Assembly (NCBI GenBank): GCA_018105865.1
Contig: CM030840.1
Span: 11,070,294-11,134,293, forward strand
Length of the DNA stretch: 64,000 bases
Origin: Metaphire vulgaris
Taxonomy: Eukaryota > Annelida > Clitellata > Crassiclitellata > Megascolecidae
Direction: 5' to 3'
Shown: piece after piece, positions 24,286 through 36,557 of the stretch
How the letters are laid out: each line of letters starts with the position of its first letter
Numbering within the stretch: the stretch's first letter is position 1
Program-made: the position numbers and the translations under genes
Notes under the pieces: generated by a model
What the model saw: only the letters and a program-made list of their open reading frames with translations
Databases searched by the model: none
Told to the model about the DNA's origin: nothing

Positions 24286-25498
24286 GGGGCTGTCCATTAA
24301 TTACGTCAACAATTTAGAGGAGGAGTTTGAAAAAGTTTGACAGTTGTTGACCGGGGGAGGGGGGGTCAAGAGAAGTTGACGTCAACAATTTCACTTTTTA
24401 CAAATACACCGTGATCACGAAAATCGGGACCCCCTAGATTAATGAGTATAACTTAACAACCTTTTGACCAATCATGCTGAAATTTTAATTATATTAGGCC
24501 TAGGAGGCAGTCTCGATCCTCAAAAAATATTTCGCCTCTACGCTGCAGCTGGTACAAGAAAGAAGGACATCACTAGCGCTCGTCTTCTGCGTACTCGTCC
24601 GACTTTCACCAAGTCCTTAATGGTATCAGTTGGTGTTTCAGCACTCGGTCGTACAGCTATTCACTTCGTCGAGCCAGGGGTGAAAGTTAACGGACAGTAT
24701 TACAGAGACGTTCTACTGATGCAGAGACTGCTGCCGGACACCCGAACTTTCTCAGATTATTACACATTCCAACAGGACGGCGCACCGGCACACAGAGCTC
24801 GAGAGACAGTTGAACTGTTAGGTAACGAAACGCCGGATTTCATTCCGCCTACTCTCTGGCCACCCAACAGCCCGGATTTGAATCCGGTGGATTAAAAAAT
24901 TTGGAGTGTTATGCAGGAACGCGTTCACCGAACGAAAGTCCTTGATATTGAGGACCTGTGACAACGCATCAAGCAAGTGTGGGACGAGATTGATCAAAGC
25001 ATCATTGATGCGTCATTCAAGCAATTGCGTAGGCGTCTTCGTGCGTGTATTGCAGCAAATGGCGGACCGTTTGAACACAAACTATGAGTGGAATATCATT
25101 AGAACTATCTAAAGTACACGTACTACAACTTTGTTGAATATTAGTTGACTTTTCGTTGAGTTATATTCATTAATCTAGGGGGTCCCGATTTTCGTGATCA
25201 CCGTGTATAATCAAAAAATAGGAAATGTCATGGAATACTACTTACTACAATGGAAAAAAGCACGGCAAAAGGTCATCACCACCACATTTTGACATTCGAT
25301 GAGCAAAACTGGGAAAAATTGTCATCACCACCAAAAATAATAACCTCGTTATTGGGACTTGTCATTGATCTTGGAGGGGGAGAGTTAAAAGTTTTTGACG
25401 TAATTATGGGGGGGATAAGTGAAAGTTGACAGTTGTTGACAAGGGGTAGGGGGTAAAAAATTGCCCACAAATTGTTGACATAATTAATGGACAGCCCC
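24286..25498. mobile_element. PIF/Harbinger-like MITE hosting a mariner
   Basis: Ends GGGGCTGTCCATTAATTACG and TAATTAATGGACAGCCCC, with perfect TTA flanks, matching Harbinger expectations (3-bp TWA target, GGG ends). Inner CAACTGTCAA and GTTGACGTCAAC palindromes. Without the mariner it is about 410 bp. Confidence 0.75.
24407..25205 (+). mobile_element. DD37D mariner-like element, internally deleted
   Basis: Inverted ends of about 46 bp starting CACCGTGATCACGAAAATC with two mismatches, flanked by TA. The 799-bp body has only the C-terminal half of a transposase: GQYYRDVLLMQRLLP, FQQDGAPAHRA, WPPNSPDLNPVD. The second Asp (QQD) and last Asp (PVD) have 37 residues between them. The N-terminal DNA-binding domain and the first catalytic Asp are missing and a stop follows PVD, so it is dead. 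Confidence 0.9.
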
Positions 25499-26135
25499 TT
25501 ATGTTTCTGCTATTATTTTATGAATATTGTAACCTTTTATTGTTCTTGATTTTTTATTTAAATTTACGCCAATCAATCGATTTTGTCGCAGCCGTATAAA
25601 TAAAAGTTTTGACCCAAGATGGCCGCCACCCAAACCGCCAAAGTTGAGCATTCGTGTCTGCACGCACGACACACAAGAAATTACGAAGGAGAGAAAAACA
25701 CGTTTTTACCGCAGTGTTACTGATGTTAATAAAAATTCAGACGTTCGAAGTCTTTTCAATCGCTGTGTGTGCACGTGATACCAACGCCCCCTCCCCGCTT
25801 CTTCTTACGAGGTCTTGTTTACTCTCCAGTATGGCGCCTAACGGGAGTAACGGGACATCAGTCGCCATCAGATTCATTCAAAGGGAGATTAATATGTCGA
25901 CGGACATTTTCAGTGGATACACAGGGGCACAAAATAATAATTTGATCTTCGGCAGAATTTATCGACTGCCAGTTTGCACGTCATTAAGAGGAAGAAGTTG
26001 CAAAGTTGAATCTGCTTGACAGATATCAGGAAAGCGTTTCCTAGATTCTTAGATTTCCAGGAAAGACGGAAATGCGTAAAATTAAAAATTTCTGGTTCCC
26101 CCACAACTGATAAAGATACTTAAAAGAATAACAGA

Positions 26136-26137
<2 letters not shown>

Positions 26138-26216
<79 letters not shown>

Positions 26217-26417
26217 TTCAGCGCTGACTTGTTGAGTTCGGCATTAACTAAGTTCTAGACAATTACCCTAGTGACTACATTTTATTAAAATAATTATGCG
26301 CCTTGTAACTTGGCTGGCTGAGTAACAAAATACACGCGGCTTAACAGACAATTGATTAGTCATGCAACCATAAGGAGGAGGAGGAGGAGGAGGAGGAGGA
26401 GGAGGAGGAGGAGGAGG
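26138..26417. repeat. GA and GGA microsatellites
   Basis: (GA)n at 26138-26216 and (GGA)n at 26373-26417. Confidence 0.95.
26230..26330. repeat. interspersed repeat copy, pair with 31518-31616
   Basis: Shares GTTGAGTTCGGCATTAA and a following TTGGCTGGC/TCGAGT-like end with 31518-31616, both placed beside other repeats. Confidence 0.5.
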
Positions 26418-26509
26418 CGGTGAAAGAGAAAGAGAGGAGGAAGGACGAACAAAGTGCAGTCGATTGAAATGCTTTAGCTGGTATGACCTCATCAGAAGTT
26501 AAATGCAGT

Positions 26510-27230
26510 GCTTATCGTGGCTATATGAATTTGGATCATTATCTTGATTTCTAGTTATAGAACCAGGCTGCAGAGCAGTTATAACTTTTCACACGCCGTA
26601 TAACGTTTTGCTTGTTAACTGCGAGTCTTCGACCATTCATGGCGTATATCTTTTGTGTATGTGTTGTTCACTTTTTAGTTTGTATTAGTCTAACTACGAC
26701 TAAGACCCAAATGAATGTTTTATTGACTGCAATGCGATGCTGAGGTTTAATATTAATTAATCGCATTCATTATGATCCATGCACATGCGACGTTCGCGGT
26801 AATTAACAGGATGTTTGGAAAAATTCAAACTTTCTATAGGCTAAACTACTGTACAAGGCGTCAAATAATGGCAGTTGAGTACTGTTTCCCGAGTACAGAT
26901 TTAGTACAATAGCATAGTACAAATAAATAAACAATTTTGCTCAATATGCAACCACGATAAACTTGCAATCTGTTGACAATATGAACACCGACTCTTATAG
27001 GGTAATTTAACTGTAAGTGTTTGATTGGAAACAAGTTACACTCTAGGTAAGTAGGACTTTTTCCAGCCAGGTGCAATGTCACATACTATCCCATCTGCAT
27101 GATGGCTAAGTATGGCACACGCTCTAATCCGCATTTTTATTTTACTTTTAAAAATGTATTTTGTTGTCACGTTTGCGACCTGTGAGTGACTTGTGTTAAA
27201 CTTTAATTATAATTACACTTCTTAGGTCTA
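26510..27230. other. unannotated stretch
   Basis: AT-rich; no gene, element or strong repeat recognised. Confidence 0.5.
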
Positions 27231-27236
27231 TGGGAT

Positions 27237-27612
27237 CAGTGTTTAATCATAGTACATAGTCATTTAATCATAGTATTCAATCATGAATCAAAGACTCTGG
27301 GGAAACTCAGCTCAGCTAGGGGCTGCTGTTAGTTGATATAGTATGCCAACATTTCCTGGGAAATTGAAATTTTCGGAGAGGGCAATTTCCCCCCGGAAAC
27401 GGTCTAGATTAAACCAGGGGCGTAGCCAGGAATTTGATTTGGGAGGGTATAAATATTTTGGGTGAGTATAAATCTGAACTATAACCCACATAAACCATAT
27501 AAACCACATGTAACCACATGTAAATCACATAAAAAACTCTAAGGTAGACTGATTTTGGGGGTATATATACCGATATAGCCCCCCCGTCGCTACGTCCCTG
27601 GATTAAACCCTG
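27237..27612. mobile_element. hAT MITE hosting a second MITE
   Basis: Starts CAGTGTTTAATCATAG and ends GATTAAAC plus CCTG, flanked by TATGGGAT and TATGGGCT (7 of 8). The nested element at 27415-27600 sits in its right end. Confidence 0.82.
27415..27600. mobile_element. nested hAT MITE, TSD GATTAAAC
   Basis: Ends CAGGGGCGTAGCCAGG and GTCGCTACGTCCCTG, with perfect GATTAAAC flanks taken from the host element. Confidence 0.92.
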
Positions 27613-28120
27613 TATGGGCTATGCAGACTAAATAAAACAAAACCGAGCAAAGACACTACAATGAAAGAGCCCTCTACACATCATGCATTAATGTTTCAGT
27701 GTTTAAATGCAAAAAATAAATCATAAAATACCCGTCTAAATAACATTGTGGTAATTTTAGTTTTGCAAATAATTTTAGGTTTCATTTTTTTCGTTTTAGA
27801 GATGATATTTTGGGTTTTATTTAGTTTTAGGTTTGTGAATAATTCCGGTTTTAGTCATAGATTTAGTTAACGAAAAAGCATAATTCTAGTTTTATATATT
27901 TCGTAACTAATATTTCACTGATTGCGCAACGAATAATAATGATATAATTATAGACCGGAGGCCATGTATGAGGGTTATAACTTTTGATCGAATATTTGAA
28001 TGACTTTAAAGAATTTGTGAATATTTGCCTTCATGTGATGCTAAAGTGCTTATTAGGGGCTGTCCATTAACTATGTCAACAATTTTTGGGCAATTTTTGA
28101 CCCCAACCCCTTGTCAACAA

Positions 28121-28300
28121 CAGTGGCGGCTCTAGAATTTGGCAAGTGGGGGGCCGTTGGCGTGGCAATTTCTAATCATGGGGACAACCATTTGTTTTTA
28201 TGTATGTAGTATTAAGTATAGGGTCCCAACAGGGGGCTACTGGGGGCCACAAACTCAATAGGGGACACGGCCCCCGGACTCCCCTGAGGAGCCGCCACTG
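28121..28300. mobile_element. hAT MITE, CAGTGGCGGCTCTAG family
   Basis: Ends CAGTGGCGGCTCTAG and GAGGAGCCGCCACTG, flanked by GTCAACAA and GTAAAAAA (6 of 8). Copies also at 38615 and 48442. Confidence 0.82.
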
Positions 28301-28425
28301 GTAAAAAACTATCAACTTTCAGTGAGCCCCTATAATTATGTCGAAAATTTTTGATCCTCCTAAGATCAGTGACGGGTCCCCTAAAAGTTTAGAAGGTTAT
28401 TTTTTCTTGCGGTGATGACCTAAAG

Positions 28426-28699
28426 CAGCGGTTCCCAAACTGTGGTCCGCGGACCGGAGGGGGTCCGCGGAGGATATGGCCTAACCCTAACGAGAGATCC
28501 CAAAATATTTAGGTTACATTTTAGGCCTATATTGATGATAATCTTATGACCTTTTTTGCTTGTCACTACATTTAGGAAGGATGATGATATTGATGATAAT
28601 CTTTTTCTTGTCACTTGTTCACTTGTTAAATAATGTGGTCCGCGAGCTAAGCTGGGAACAAAATACGGGTCCGCGATCAAAAAAGTTTTGGAACCTCTG
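28426..28699. mobile_element. hAT MITE, TSD ACCTAAAG
   Basis: Ends CAGCGGTTCCCAAACTGTGG and TTTTGGAACCTCTG, with perfect ACCTAAAG flanks. Inverse orientation of 10890-11108. Contains ATGACCTTTTTTGCTTGTCA. Confidence 0.92.
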
Positions 28700-29075
28700 A
28701 CCTAAAGTGAAATTGTTGACGTCAACTTCTCTTCACCTCCCACCCTCTGTCAACAACTGTCAAACTTTTTCAAGCTCTCTCCCCTATTTTGTTGACGTAA
28801 TTAAAGGACAACCCCCTAATAGCACACAGATAAATGACGCTAAGCACAAATCATACATTCCTCCTCCTCCTCCTCCTCCTCTCCTCCTACTGTATAGCGG
28901 GGAACCAGCCTTTGCCGGATGTTAGGCTTAATAGCCGTCGAAATTGAAAACCTTCACTTCTAAGTCACTCGAGCGACTCTTAAACGGCTCTCTACGACCA
29001 AGCCCCGTCAAATGATCACTCAAACTCAGCAGATAATGCACACAGAGAGATAACACGCGCACATACTTGGAAATA

Positions 29076-30118
<1,043 letters not shown>

Positions 30119-30119
30119 T

Positions 30120-30598
30120 ATAATTATTATTATTCAGTATAGAAAGAACGTAGAAAAGATAAATAACTGCGAACACTTCCGAGCCTCTAAAAATCCTCAA
30201 TGTATAAATCGACTGCGTTTTCTAAGGTAGACATATACGATTCATTAACTTATGCTGTTTCAACTGTTAACCTGAAATCCAAGAAACTTGGAAAAAACGA
30301 CTCTCTAATTGGCTCTATACTTTTCTTTATACGTTTTTCTTTTATCTAAATGCTGCGATTCGATTATAATTATCTTGCTTCAGAATCTTGCACAGTGCCT
30401 GACGGACCACCGGTCTGACAAAACAAAACAGTTCCTCCCGTTATCAAAGAACCAAAGAACCACTCCCCACGGTCGTGTAGGTAAAAGCAGCGATTGAAGT
30501 TACTAGTTCGGGTTCATCTAATTCATGGCTGACACTTTACCGCGTTAATATTTATATTTTGGCTTTTGCTTCTTATACTGTAATTAATTTGTGTCCTT
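30120..30598. other. unannotated stretch
   Basis: No gene or element recognised. Confidence 0.45.
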
Positions 30599-30680
<82 letters not shown>

Positions 30681-30740
30681 CAGCAGCAGCAGTAGTAGTA
30701 GTGGCAGTTGTGGTAGCAGCAGTAGCAGCGATAGAAGTGG
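30599..30740. repeat. (TAG)n/(CAG)n compound microsatellite
   Basis: Mostly GTA/TAG units with CAG interruptions; gives poly-Ser and poly-Thr frames. Confidence 0.95.
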
Positions 30741-30779
30741 TAGCAGTAGTCATTAGCGTTAGCCAGGAGGTAGCAAGGC

Positions 30780-30865
30780 AGGGTTGGAACCAGTCGTGGG
30801 AATTGCGCAAAGCCAGCGAGAAATTTTTCGGAGGGGGCTTGTGAGGTGATTGTCGACAGAATCGA
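30780..30865. mobile_element. hAT-like MITE fragment
   Basis: GGTTGGAACCAGTCGTGGGA to GGGGGCTTGTGAGGTG matches the bodies at 20570-20777 and 48650-48862. Ends not visible. Confidence 0.45.
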
Positions 30866-30945
30866 TATAGCCTACTAACACGGTAGCCACTCAGTAATAA
30901 ATCACAACTAAAGGCGTAGAATCCCAAGAAGCATCCCCCAGAGAG

Positions 30946-30947
30946 AC

Positions 30948-30978
<31 letters not shown>

Positions 30979-31155
30979 GAGAGACAGACAGACAGACAGA
31001 CAGAGACAGAGAGACAGAGAGACAGACAAAGAGACAGACAGAGAGACAGACAAAGAAACAGACAGAGAGAGAGAGACAGAGAGACAGGCAGAGACAGAGA
31101 CAGAAACAGAGACAGAAACAGAGACAGACAGAGAGGGAGGGAGGGGAGACAGAGA
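30946..31155. repeat. GACA/GAGA compound microsatellite
   Basis: Mixed (GACA) and (GA) units, giving Leu/Ser/Cys-rich minus-strand frames. Confidence 0.95.
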
Positions 31156-31174
31156 GGGTCTGAGTGAGAGATTT

Positions 31175-31520
31175 CTTCTTGTCTTGTTTTGTCTGTAACC
31201 GTCTTCACTCCAAATATTGGCTGCATTGTGGACTGCCTTCCTTCAAGTGTTACGGTCTTCTGCTGTTCTTGTCGCCTGTTCTATAGTGAGTCCAGTCCAT
31301 TCTTTTATGTTATCTTCCCGCTTTTTTCTTGGTCTGCCTCTTTTTCGTGATCCTGGCATTGTGCCTTGTATTATTTCTTTCTCCAGACATTCCTGTTTTG
31401 TTCGCAAAATATGTCCCCAGTAAATCAGTTTTCTTTCCTGATCCCAGTAGGGTTCTTTGCACCCCTGTTTTATCCAATACCCTTTCATTCGTTTTCTTTG
31501 CTGTCCAAGAAACTCTCATG
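31175..31520 (-). mobile_element. LINE endonuclease-RT C-terminus
   Basis: Minus-strand reading WGHILRTKQECLEKEIIQGT, KRGRPRKK, NIKEWTGLTIEQA and TAEDRN matches the common post-RT region of RTE-like LINEs. It ends before the GACA repeat. Confidence 0.8.
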
Positions 31521-31641
31521 TTGAGTTCGGCATTAATAAAGTGATAGCCAGGTAGTGAATAAATTCATAAAAATAAGACTGTGTTCTGTAAATTGGCTGG
31601 TCGAGTTAACGTGGCGTTGGAATCGAGAATGTTAAAAGGGT

Positions 31642-32010
31642 TTCCGCGACAATTCGCCTCCAGACTTTTGGTAGACCGACAATCGATCTACTACGACAAT
31701 GAATGTTCGAATTGGACATCGAATGTCCCAAATGATCATTGAATGTTACGGAAAAGAAATAATTTCAATTTAAACTGCACAGAGACTGGGAAAACTGTTA
31801 AGGCGTGATTAAAAGGAACTAGATTTAAGTGTTATTATGATTTCATTTTCACAAATAATCAAATTTCGTTTTCTACTGTAAAGGCGCTCGATATCAGTAG
31901 ACCAAGTGTCGGTCGACCAATTGTCGTAGTAGACCTATTGTCGGTCGACCAAAAGTCTGTAGACGAATTGTCGTAGACGAAAAGTCTGTAGACGAATTGT
32001 CGTGATGCTG
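31642..32010. repeat. modular inverted repeat, GACAATTCGTCTACAGAC words
   Basis: GACAATTCG.CT.CAGACTTTT and CTACTACGACAAT modules on the left recur inverted and in multiple copies at about 31890-32005. An unclassified inverted-repeat element is likely. Confidence 0.6.
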
Positions 32011-32019
32011 TTAAAAAGG

Positions 32020-32820
32020 CTGTAATTCTGACCGAATTGATAACAGTAGAACCTAATCCTGTGTATGTCATTCGTTCCGTATTCGTCTCTTCACAGCCTG
32101 TTAAGTATTTTCTTTCGTCTACAATTCGTGAAACATGTGCGTATCGGCACCAACTAAGACAACCTGACATAACAATAAGCATTTTATGTCCACGTTGATA
32201 TTAAGAAGATTGTATTAGGATTTCAATGAATTACTCTAGTGTCTACGGGCTTCTATTATTACAGGCCAGCACAATCTGTTTTTATTATTTATGCACACAA
32301 TTACCTGAAATTGCTTCTATAACGAGGCAATATCTCTATGCAGTAAGATAAACGAAGCGCTAAGAATGCATCGATGCGTCTTTTCCTCTCATTGGATCGT
32401 AATCCTTCCTTCCGTCCACAAACCATTTCCAGCCGTTCCTTCCACACTTCCAGCCGGGCGTTTCATTTGCAAGGAATGCAAATTCAGCAAGAAACAGAAG
32501 GCCAGAGTTATTTCTAGGATTATAATGGTCTACATTTTAAAAAATTTCTGCTGACTTAAGTATTTTGGTTGATTTTACCCAAATGAAAGGTGCTGATTCC
32601 AGATATGAAGTAAAAAATATGTAATACGTCAAATTTTTACGCAAATGAGGAATGCTCTATTGAAAGTATTAAAGTCAAATATCAGGGAAAATAGGAAATT
32701 CTGAAGAACCGATAACACCTGATATTATGCAAGCAAATAAACGAGTCTGTCGTCTAACAGAGAGCAATAAGAGCAATAGCTAGTTGTTTAAATTTTAATT
32801 TTTAGGCAGAAATCTTCTCT
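32020..32820. other. unannotated stretch
   Basis: No gene or element recognised. Confidence 0.45.
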
Positions 32821-32829
32821 TTTTGGATG

Positions 32830-33800
32830 CTCTGGTATAGTTATGATCACAGTTGTCACGCTGCAAACACCAGCAGTTGTCTGCCATCATGTTTGAGTTT
32901 CATCTGCCTTGATATCTATGTTCCATGGTCTTGATATGTCTTGTTCTCCTTGTTCTTCACTCATAGCTCCAAGATTTGAAGGAGGGGAAGTATAGTAGTG
33001 CAGGTAGCTATGAAGGAAGTGCAACTTGACACTCATGTTTGCTCCCAGCCTTTGAAAAGCAATCAACAAATTTCGAACTGAAAGGTCATAATTCTCGGCT
33101 CTGAAAGTCAGTAATCAGGTCGGAAAAAGCAGACCAAGCATCTTTTTCTATGGTTTTCATGGTATTAAAGAATTCTTGGTCTCTGGTTAGAAGCCTAATT
33201 TTCGGGCCATCAAATATGCCAGCCTTCGACTTCTCGCTTGAAGAGTAGGAAATATTTTGCACAGATGTATTGAAGCATATACCATCTCAATCCAAAGCCC
33301 TAACGAACTGTTTCATAAGTCCCAATTTTATGTGCAAGGGTGGAAGTAGCACTTCAGAAGGATTAACAAAAGGTTCATTCTTCATATTCTTTTCACCGTC
33401 CTTGAATTTCTCTCTAACTGGCCACTCTTTCCTTGTATGATGTTGTATAATGTTCTGCCTTTGGTCGACTATCCCAAAGACACAGTGAGCAACCGGTAGT
33501 AGCAACAGGGCAGATGGGAGATTTGGGTACCGGATGGAAGAGTTTATCATTGTGAACATGACCTGCAATATTTACCTGGCAGAAGTAGCTGTCATCAACA
33601 CGGTTTCCGGGCTCTCTCCACACCATTGGAACTCCAAAGCTACGACGTTTTCTCTGACCTTTAGTCCACTGGCTGAGGTTTTCAACACATGTCCTGCACA
33701 CTTTACTCGAGTGCTGGATGACATATTCCACGGAAAACTTGTTAAAAGAGTTAAATTTGTTGCGTCTTGTAAGCCTCACGAACGACTGAATGCTACTGTC
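32830..33800 (-). pseudogene. second decayed copy of the same multi-copy gene family
   Basis: Read on the minus strand from 33800 down, frames carry CRTCVENLSQWTKG, RRSFGVPMVWREP, YPNLPSA, CLWDSRPKAEHY, PPLHIKLGLMKQFVRALD, KAGIFDGPKIRLLTRDQEF, KDAWSAFSDL, LGAMSEEQGE and NMMADNCW-like pieces. The order matches the family of the 9070-11690 fossil, and LHIK..L.KQF occurs in both. Several frameshifts and stops make it non-functional. It is more continuous than the first copy and keeps a more C-terminal portion. No terminal repeats were found that would show how it moves. Confidence 0.65.
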
Positions 33801-34149
33801 AGTTTCACTTGCTTATATAGGTCTATAGCCATAAAATGCTGACGTCTACAGTTTAAAACTGCCTATTATGCTGTTGTACTATTAAACACTTATACCAAGG
33901 CATATTCAGCATATCTTATTGCACATCCTTATCTCTTTGCATATTCAAAAAAGCTAAATAATTATTATACATAATGCTAAGCTATTACTGTAAAGGTGTG
34001 CATCAGTAAATAGTGTTTTGCGGAAAAACTGGACGTGACTGGAGGAAACGGGTGTGATTTTTGGATTCAGCACACCAAACTGCATAAAGTGCATATGTTA
34101 TCTTCAAGCCAGCAAAATTGACGTAGACCAGATAATTATAATTATCAAT

Positions 34150-34260
34150 TGGGGGGGGGGAGGTCGGTATATTCTGGGGGTCGGTCTCTGCTAAAAAGTC
34201 TGACAAGCAACAAAATAAGTCATCCCCGGCTCAGATTGAGGAGTTGGGGGGGGGGTTCCC
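34150..34260. mobile_element. MITE fragment like 51499-51665
   Basis: GGTCGGTATATTCTGGGGGTC, then AAAAGTCTGACAAGCAACAA and GGCTCAGATTGAGGAG match the element at 51499. Confidence 0.55.
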
Positions 34261-34359
34261 TAATTTTATTACACTTTTACAGAAAAATAGGTTGGCAAGC
34301 AAAAAAGTCATCCGCAGTTTGTCCCGGTGCAGGAGGCAGGACGGACTCTACTGTAGGCA

Positions 34360-34745
34360 CTTTTTGGACTCTAGAGTACACAATACCTATGTATGATATA
34401 CTCTAGAGTAGGCATAATGCCTAGGTATCATGTACTCTATAGAGTACGTTGTGCCTAGGTATGAAGTACCTAGAGTACGTTTTACCTAGGTATAATGTAC
34501 TCTGCAGTACGTTGTGACTGGAGTCCACCATGCCTAGGCAGTTCGTACTCTAGAGTGCATGCTACCGCCAGTTATCGGGTACTCTAGAGTACATTTTACC
34601 TAGGCACGATCTACTCTAGAGTACATCATACCTGGGTATGATGTACATCATACATCATACCTGGGTATGATGTATGATGTACATCATACCTGGAGTATGA
34701 TGTATAAATTGTACATCATACGTGGGTATGATGTACCTAGAGTCC
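34360..34745. repeat. array of short palindromes ACTCTAGAGT and CCTAGGTA
   Basis: About ten spaced copies of TACTCTAGAGTAC alternate with TACCTAGGTATNATG, and a run of TGATGTACATCA palindromes lies at 34620-34700. The array ends near a MITE-like terminus GTGGAACCGCCACTG (34863-34877). Confidence 0.85.
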
Positions 34746-35305
34746 GTCATGCCTGCCACATCGGCAGTTTTACTAGACTTATACCCAAAAATATAGGTTT
34801 CACAAGCGTAAAAAGTCCGGAAGTCCGGTGGGGAGTTGGATCCCCACTCATCCCCCCACGTGGAACCGCCACTGACGACTGACATCTCGCGATGAAGTGA
34901 AGATATTGTGGCGATTTTTATCGTTGCGCTTCCAGAAAACGTCATCTGAGCCGCATATGACGAATCAGACACATGTTAAGGAAGACGATTGCTGGGAACA
35001 AAATGTACACAAATTAACAATTATTAATGACGGCGGATGCTGATTCACGTATTTACAATTGCACAGCCAATTAAGAACGCACGTCAGGCTCGTCAGCCCA
35101 TGCTTTTTTGCCCAATTGCTTAATGTTTGCATTTCATCAGCAGCAACCGAACAACGACTGGCCATAAAAAATGACCAGAGTGACCTATACAGTGTAGCTA
35201 CTTCCTCTTTATTCATTCTATTTCTCGCATCCGGGTTACTAAAAACCAAATTGTGGGTTTCACTGAAAATTTATAATAAAAAATATATTTTCGTTGTTCC
35301 CAGAT

Positions 35306-35515
35306 CATGCACTGCCTTTACTCAGCGTCGAGCATTCGCAGTGACTGGACCCTCCCATCTGGAATGTCTTGAACCCATCCATTCGGGCATAACTTCTTAC
35401 TTCATCGCTCTGTTCAATGCGAAAGCTAAAGTCTCACTACTTTACCCTGCGACTCCAATACCAGGAGCGCCTCTGAGTAGAAATACAAGAGGCGCTACAC
35501 AAATGCTACATTAGA
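35306..35515 (+). mobile_element. LINE 3' end remnant in receptor intron 1
   Basis: Weak reading CTAFTQRRAFAVTGPSHLE followed by AAGAGGCGCTACACAAATGC, typical of a LINE ORF2 end and 3' tail. It stops about 20 bases before the TM1 exon acceptor. Confidence 0.5.
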
Positions 35516-35537
35516 TTACATAATTATTCATTAACAG

Positions 35538-35756
35538 CAGACCGTGTCAACAACCGATGTAGCAAATGCTTGTTGGCGTCGTATGTAGGCGTTCTGGACC
35601 TCGTCTACTTGACGTGTGAGGCGCTGATCGCAGTGATGATAGTCGTCGGCAACGGACTCGTGCTGTTCGCCATCGCATCGGCGCAATCTCTTCAGACGAT
35701 CACCAACTACTTCGTCTCCAGTCTCGCCGCAGCCGATCTGCTCGTCGGTCTACTAG
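35538..35756 (+). CDS. adenosine receptor-like GPCR, TM1-TM2 exon
   Basis: This exon encodes the N-terminal tail, TM1 and most of TM2 of a class A GPCR. TM1 has the conserved GN (VVGNGLVL) preceded by Glu in TCEALIAV, equivalent to Glu1.39 of adenosine receptors. The first intracellular loop and TM2 read [16 protein letters not shown], nearly identical to the vertebrate adenosine receptor signature TNYFVVSLAAAD. The donor is G|GTTAGC at 35757, phase 1, and joins in frame to 40549. The 5' limit is set by a modest acceptor (CATTAACAG at 35531-35537; CAGCAG gives an alternative three bases later). No in-frame ATG exists before TM1, so translation must start in another exon. Known family role: Gs- or Gi-coupled sensing of extracellular adenosine at the plasma membrane. 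Confidence 0.9.
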
Positions 35757-35776
35757 GTTAGCAGACGATTACGATG

Positions 35777-35813
<37 letters not shown>

Positions 35814-35852
35814 AAGAAAGAAAGAAAGAAAGAAAGAGAAAGAGAGAGGGGA

Positions 35853-35894
<42 letters not shown>

Positions 35895-36089
35895 AAAAAG
35901 AGAGATACAGAAAGAGAGACAGAGAGAGACAGACAGAGAGAGACAGACAGACAGAAAGAGAGAGAAAGAGAGAGAAAGAAAGAGAAAGAGAGAGGAGGAA
36001 CCAGAGAGAGAGAGAAAAAGAGAGAGAGAAAAAAGAGAGACAGAAAGAGAGACAGACAAAGAGAGAGAGAGACAGAGAGAGAGAGAGAA

Positions 36090-36144
<55 letters not shown>

Positions 36145-36145
36145 A
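35777..36145. repeat. GA-rich microsatellite at start of receptor intron 2
   Basis: Long (GA)n/(GAAA)n mix about 20 bases after the TM1-TM2 exon donor. Confidence 0.95.
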
Positions 36146-36314
36146 AGAGAGTCTTATGACCTTCAAAACTCTAAAACAACGAAAATATATCTTTTATTCA
36201 GAGCAACTAACTCATTAGAAGCGCAGGGCCGCCGAGAGAAAATCCGGACCGCCGGAGGACAAATATTGATTCAGGACCTCATGTTTCACTCTCCACATGA
36301 TATGAACATAAAAT

Positions 36315-36557
36315 CAGAACCGTAGCTAGAGTATTCGGCGCCCGGGGCACAGTATAAATTTTGCTTCCCTAAATTCCTGTGATGACCTTTTTTGTTTATC
36401 CGAATTCTCATTACAACGTACGACATACAAATTGTTAACCTTACCTCTAAAAGTAGGCGATTACCTTTTTTAATGCTCAGAATTTCACGGAGTTAGTGTG
36501 CAGATTGCGCCCCCCCCCACAGAAGCGGCTTTTCCCCCGTCCCCTAGCTACGCTCTG
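36315..36557. mobile_element. hAT MITE, CGTAGCTAGAG family
   Basis: Starts CAGAACCGTAGCTAG and ends CTAGCTACGCTCTG, flanked by CATAAAAT and CAAAAAAT (7 of 8). Contains GATGACCTTTTTTG. Confidence 0.75.

Larger units (their letters stand above)
28056..28815. mobile_element. PIF/Harbinger-like MITE split by two hAT MITEs
   Basis: Ends GGGGCTGTCCATTAACTATG and GTAATTAAAGGACAACCCC. The left flank is TTA, the right is worn. It is homologous to 24286-25498. Inserts lie at 28121-28300 and 28426-28699. Confidence 0.78.

Noticed and set aside
30523..31226. Thr-rich and Ser/Cys/Leu-rich frames
   Set aside because: Derived from the TAG and GACA repeats; the only real coding trace nearby is the LINE remnant at 31175-31520.
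35753..36325. Arg/Glu or Ser/Leu-rich frames after the receptor exon
   Set aside because: Microsatellite translation of GA repeats.
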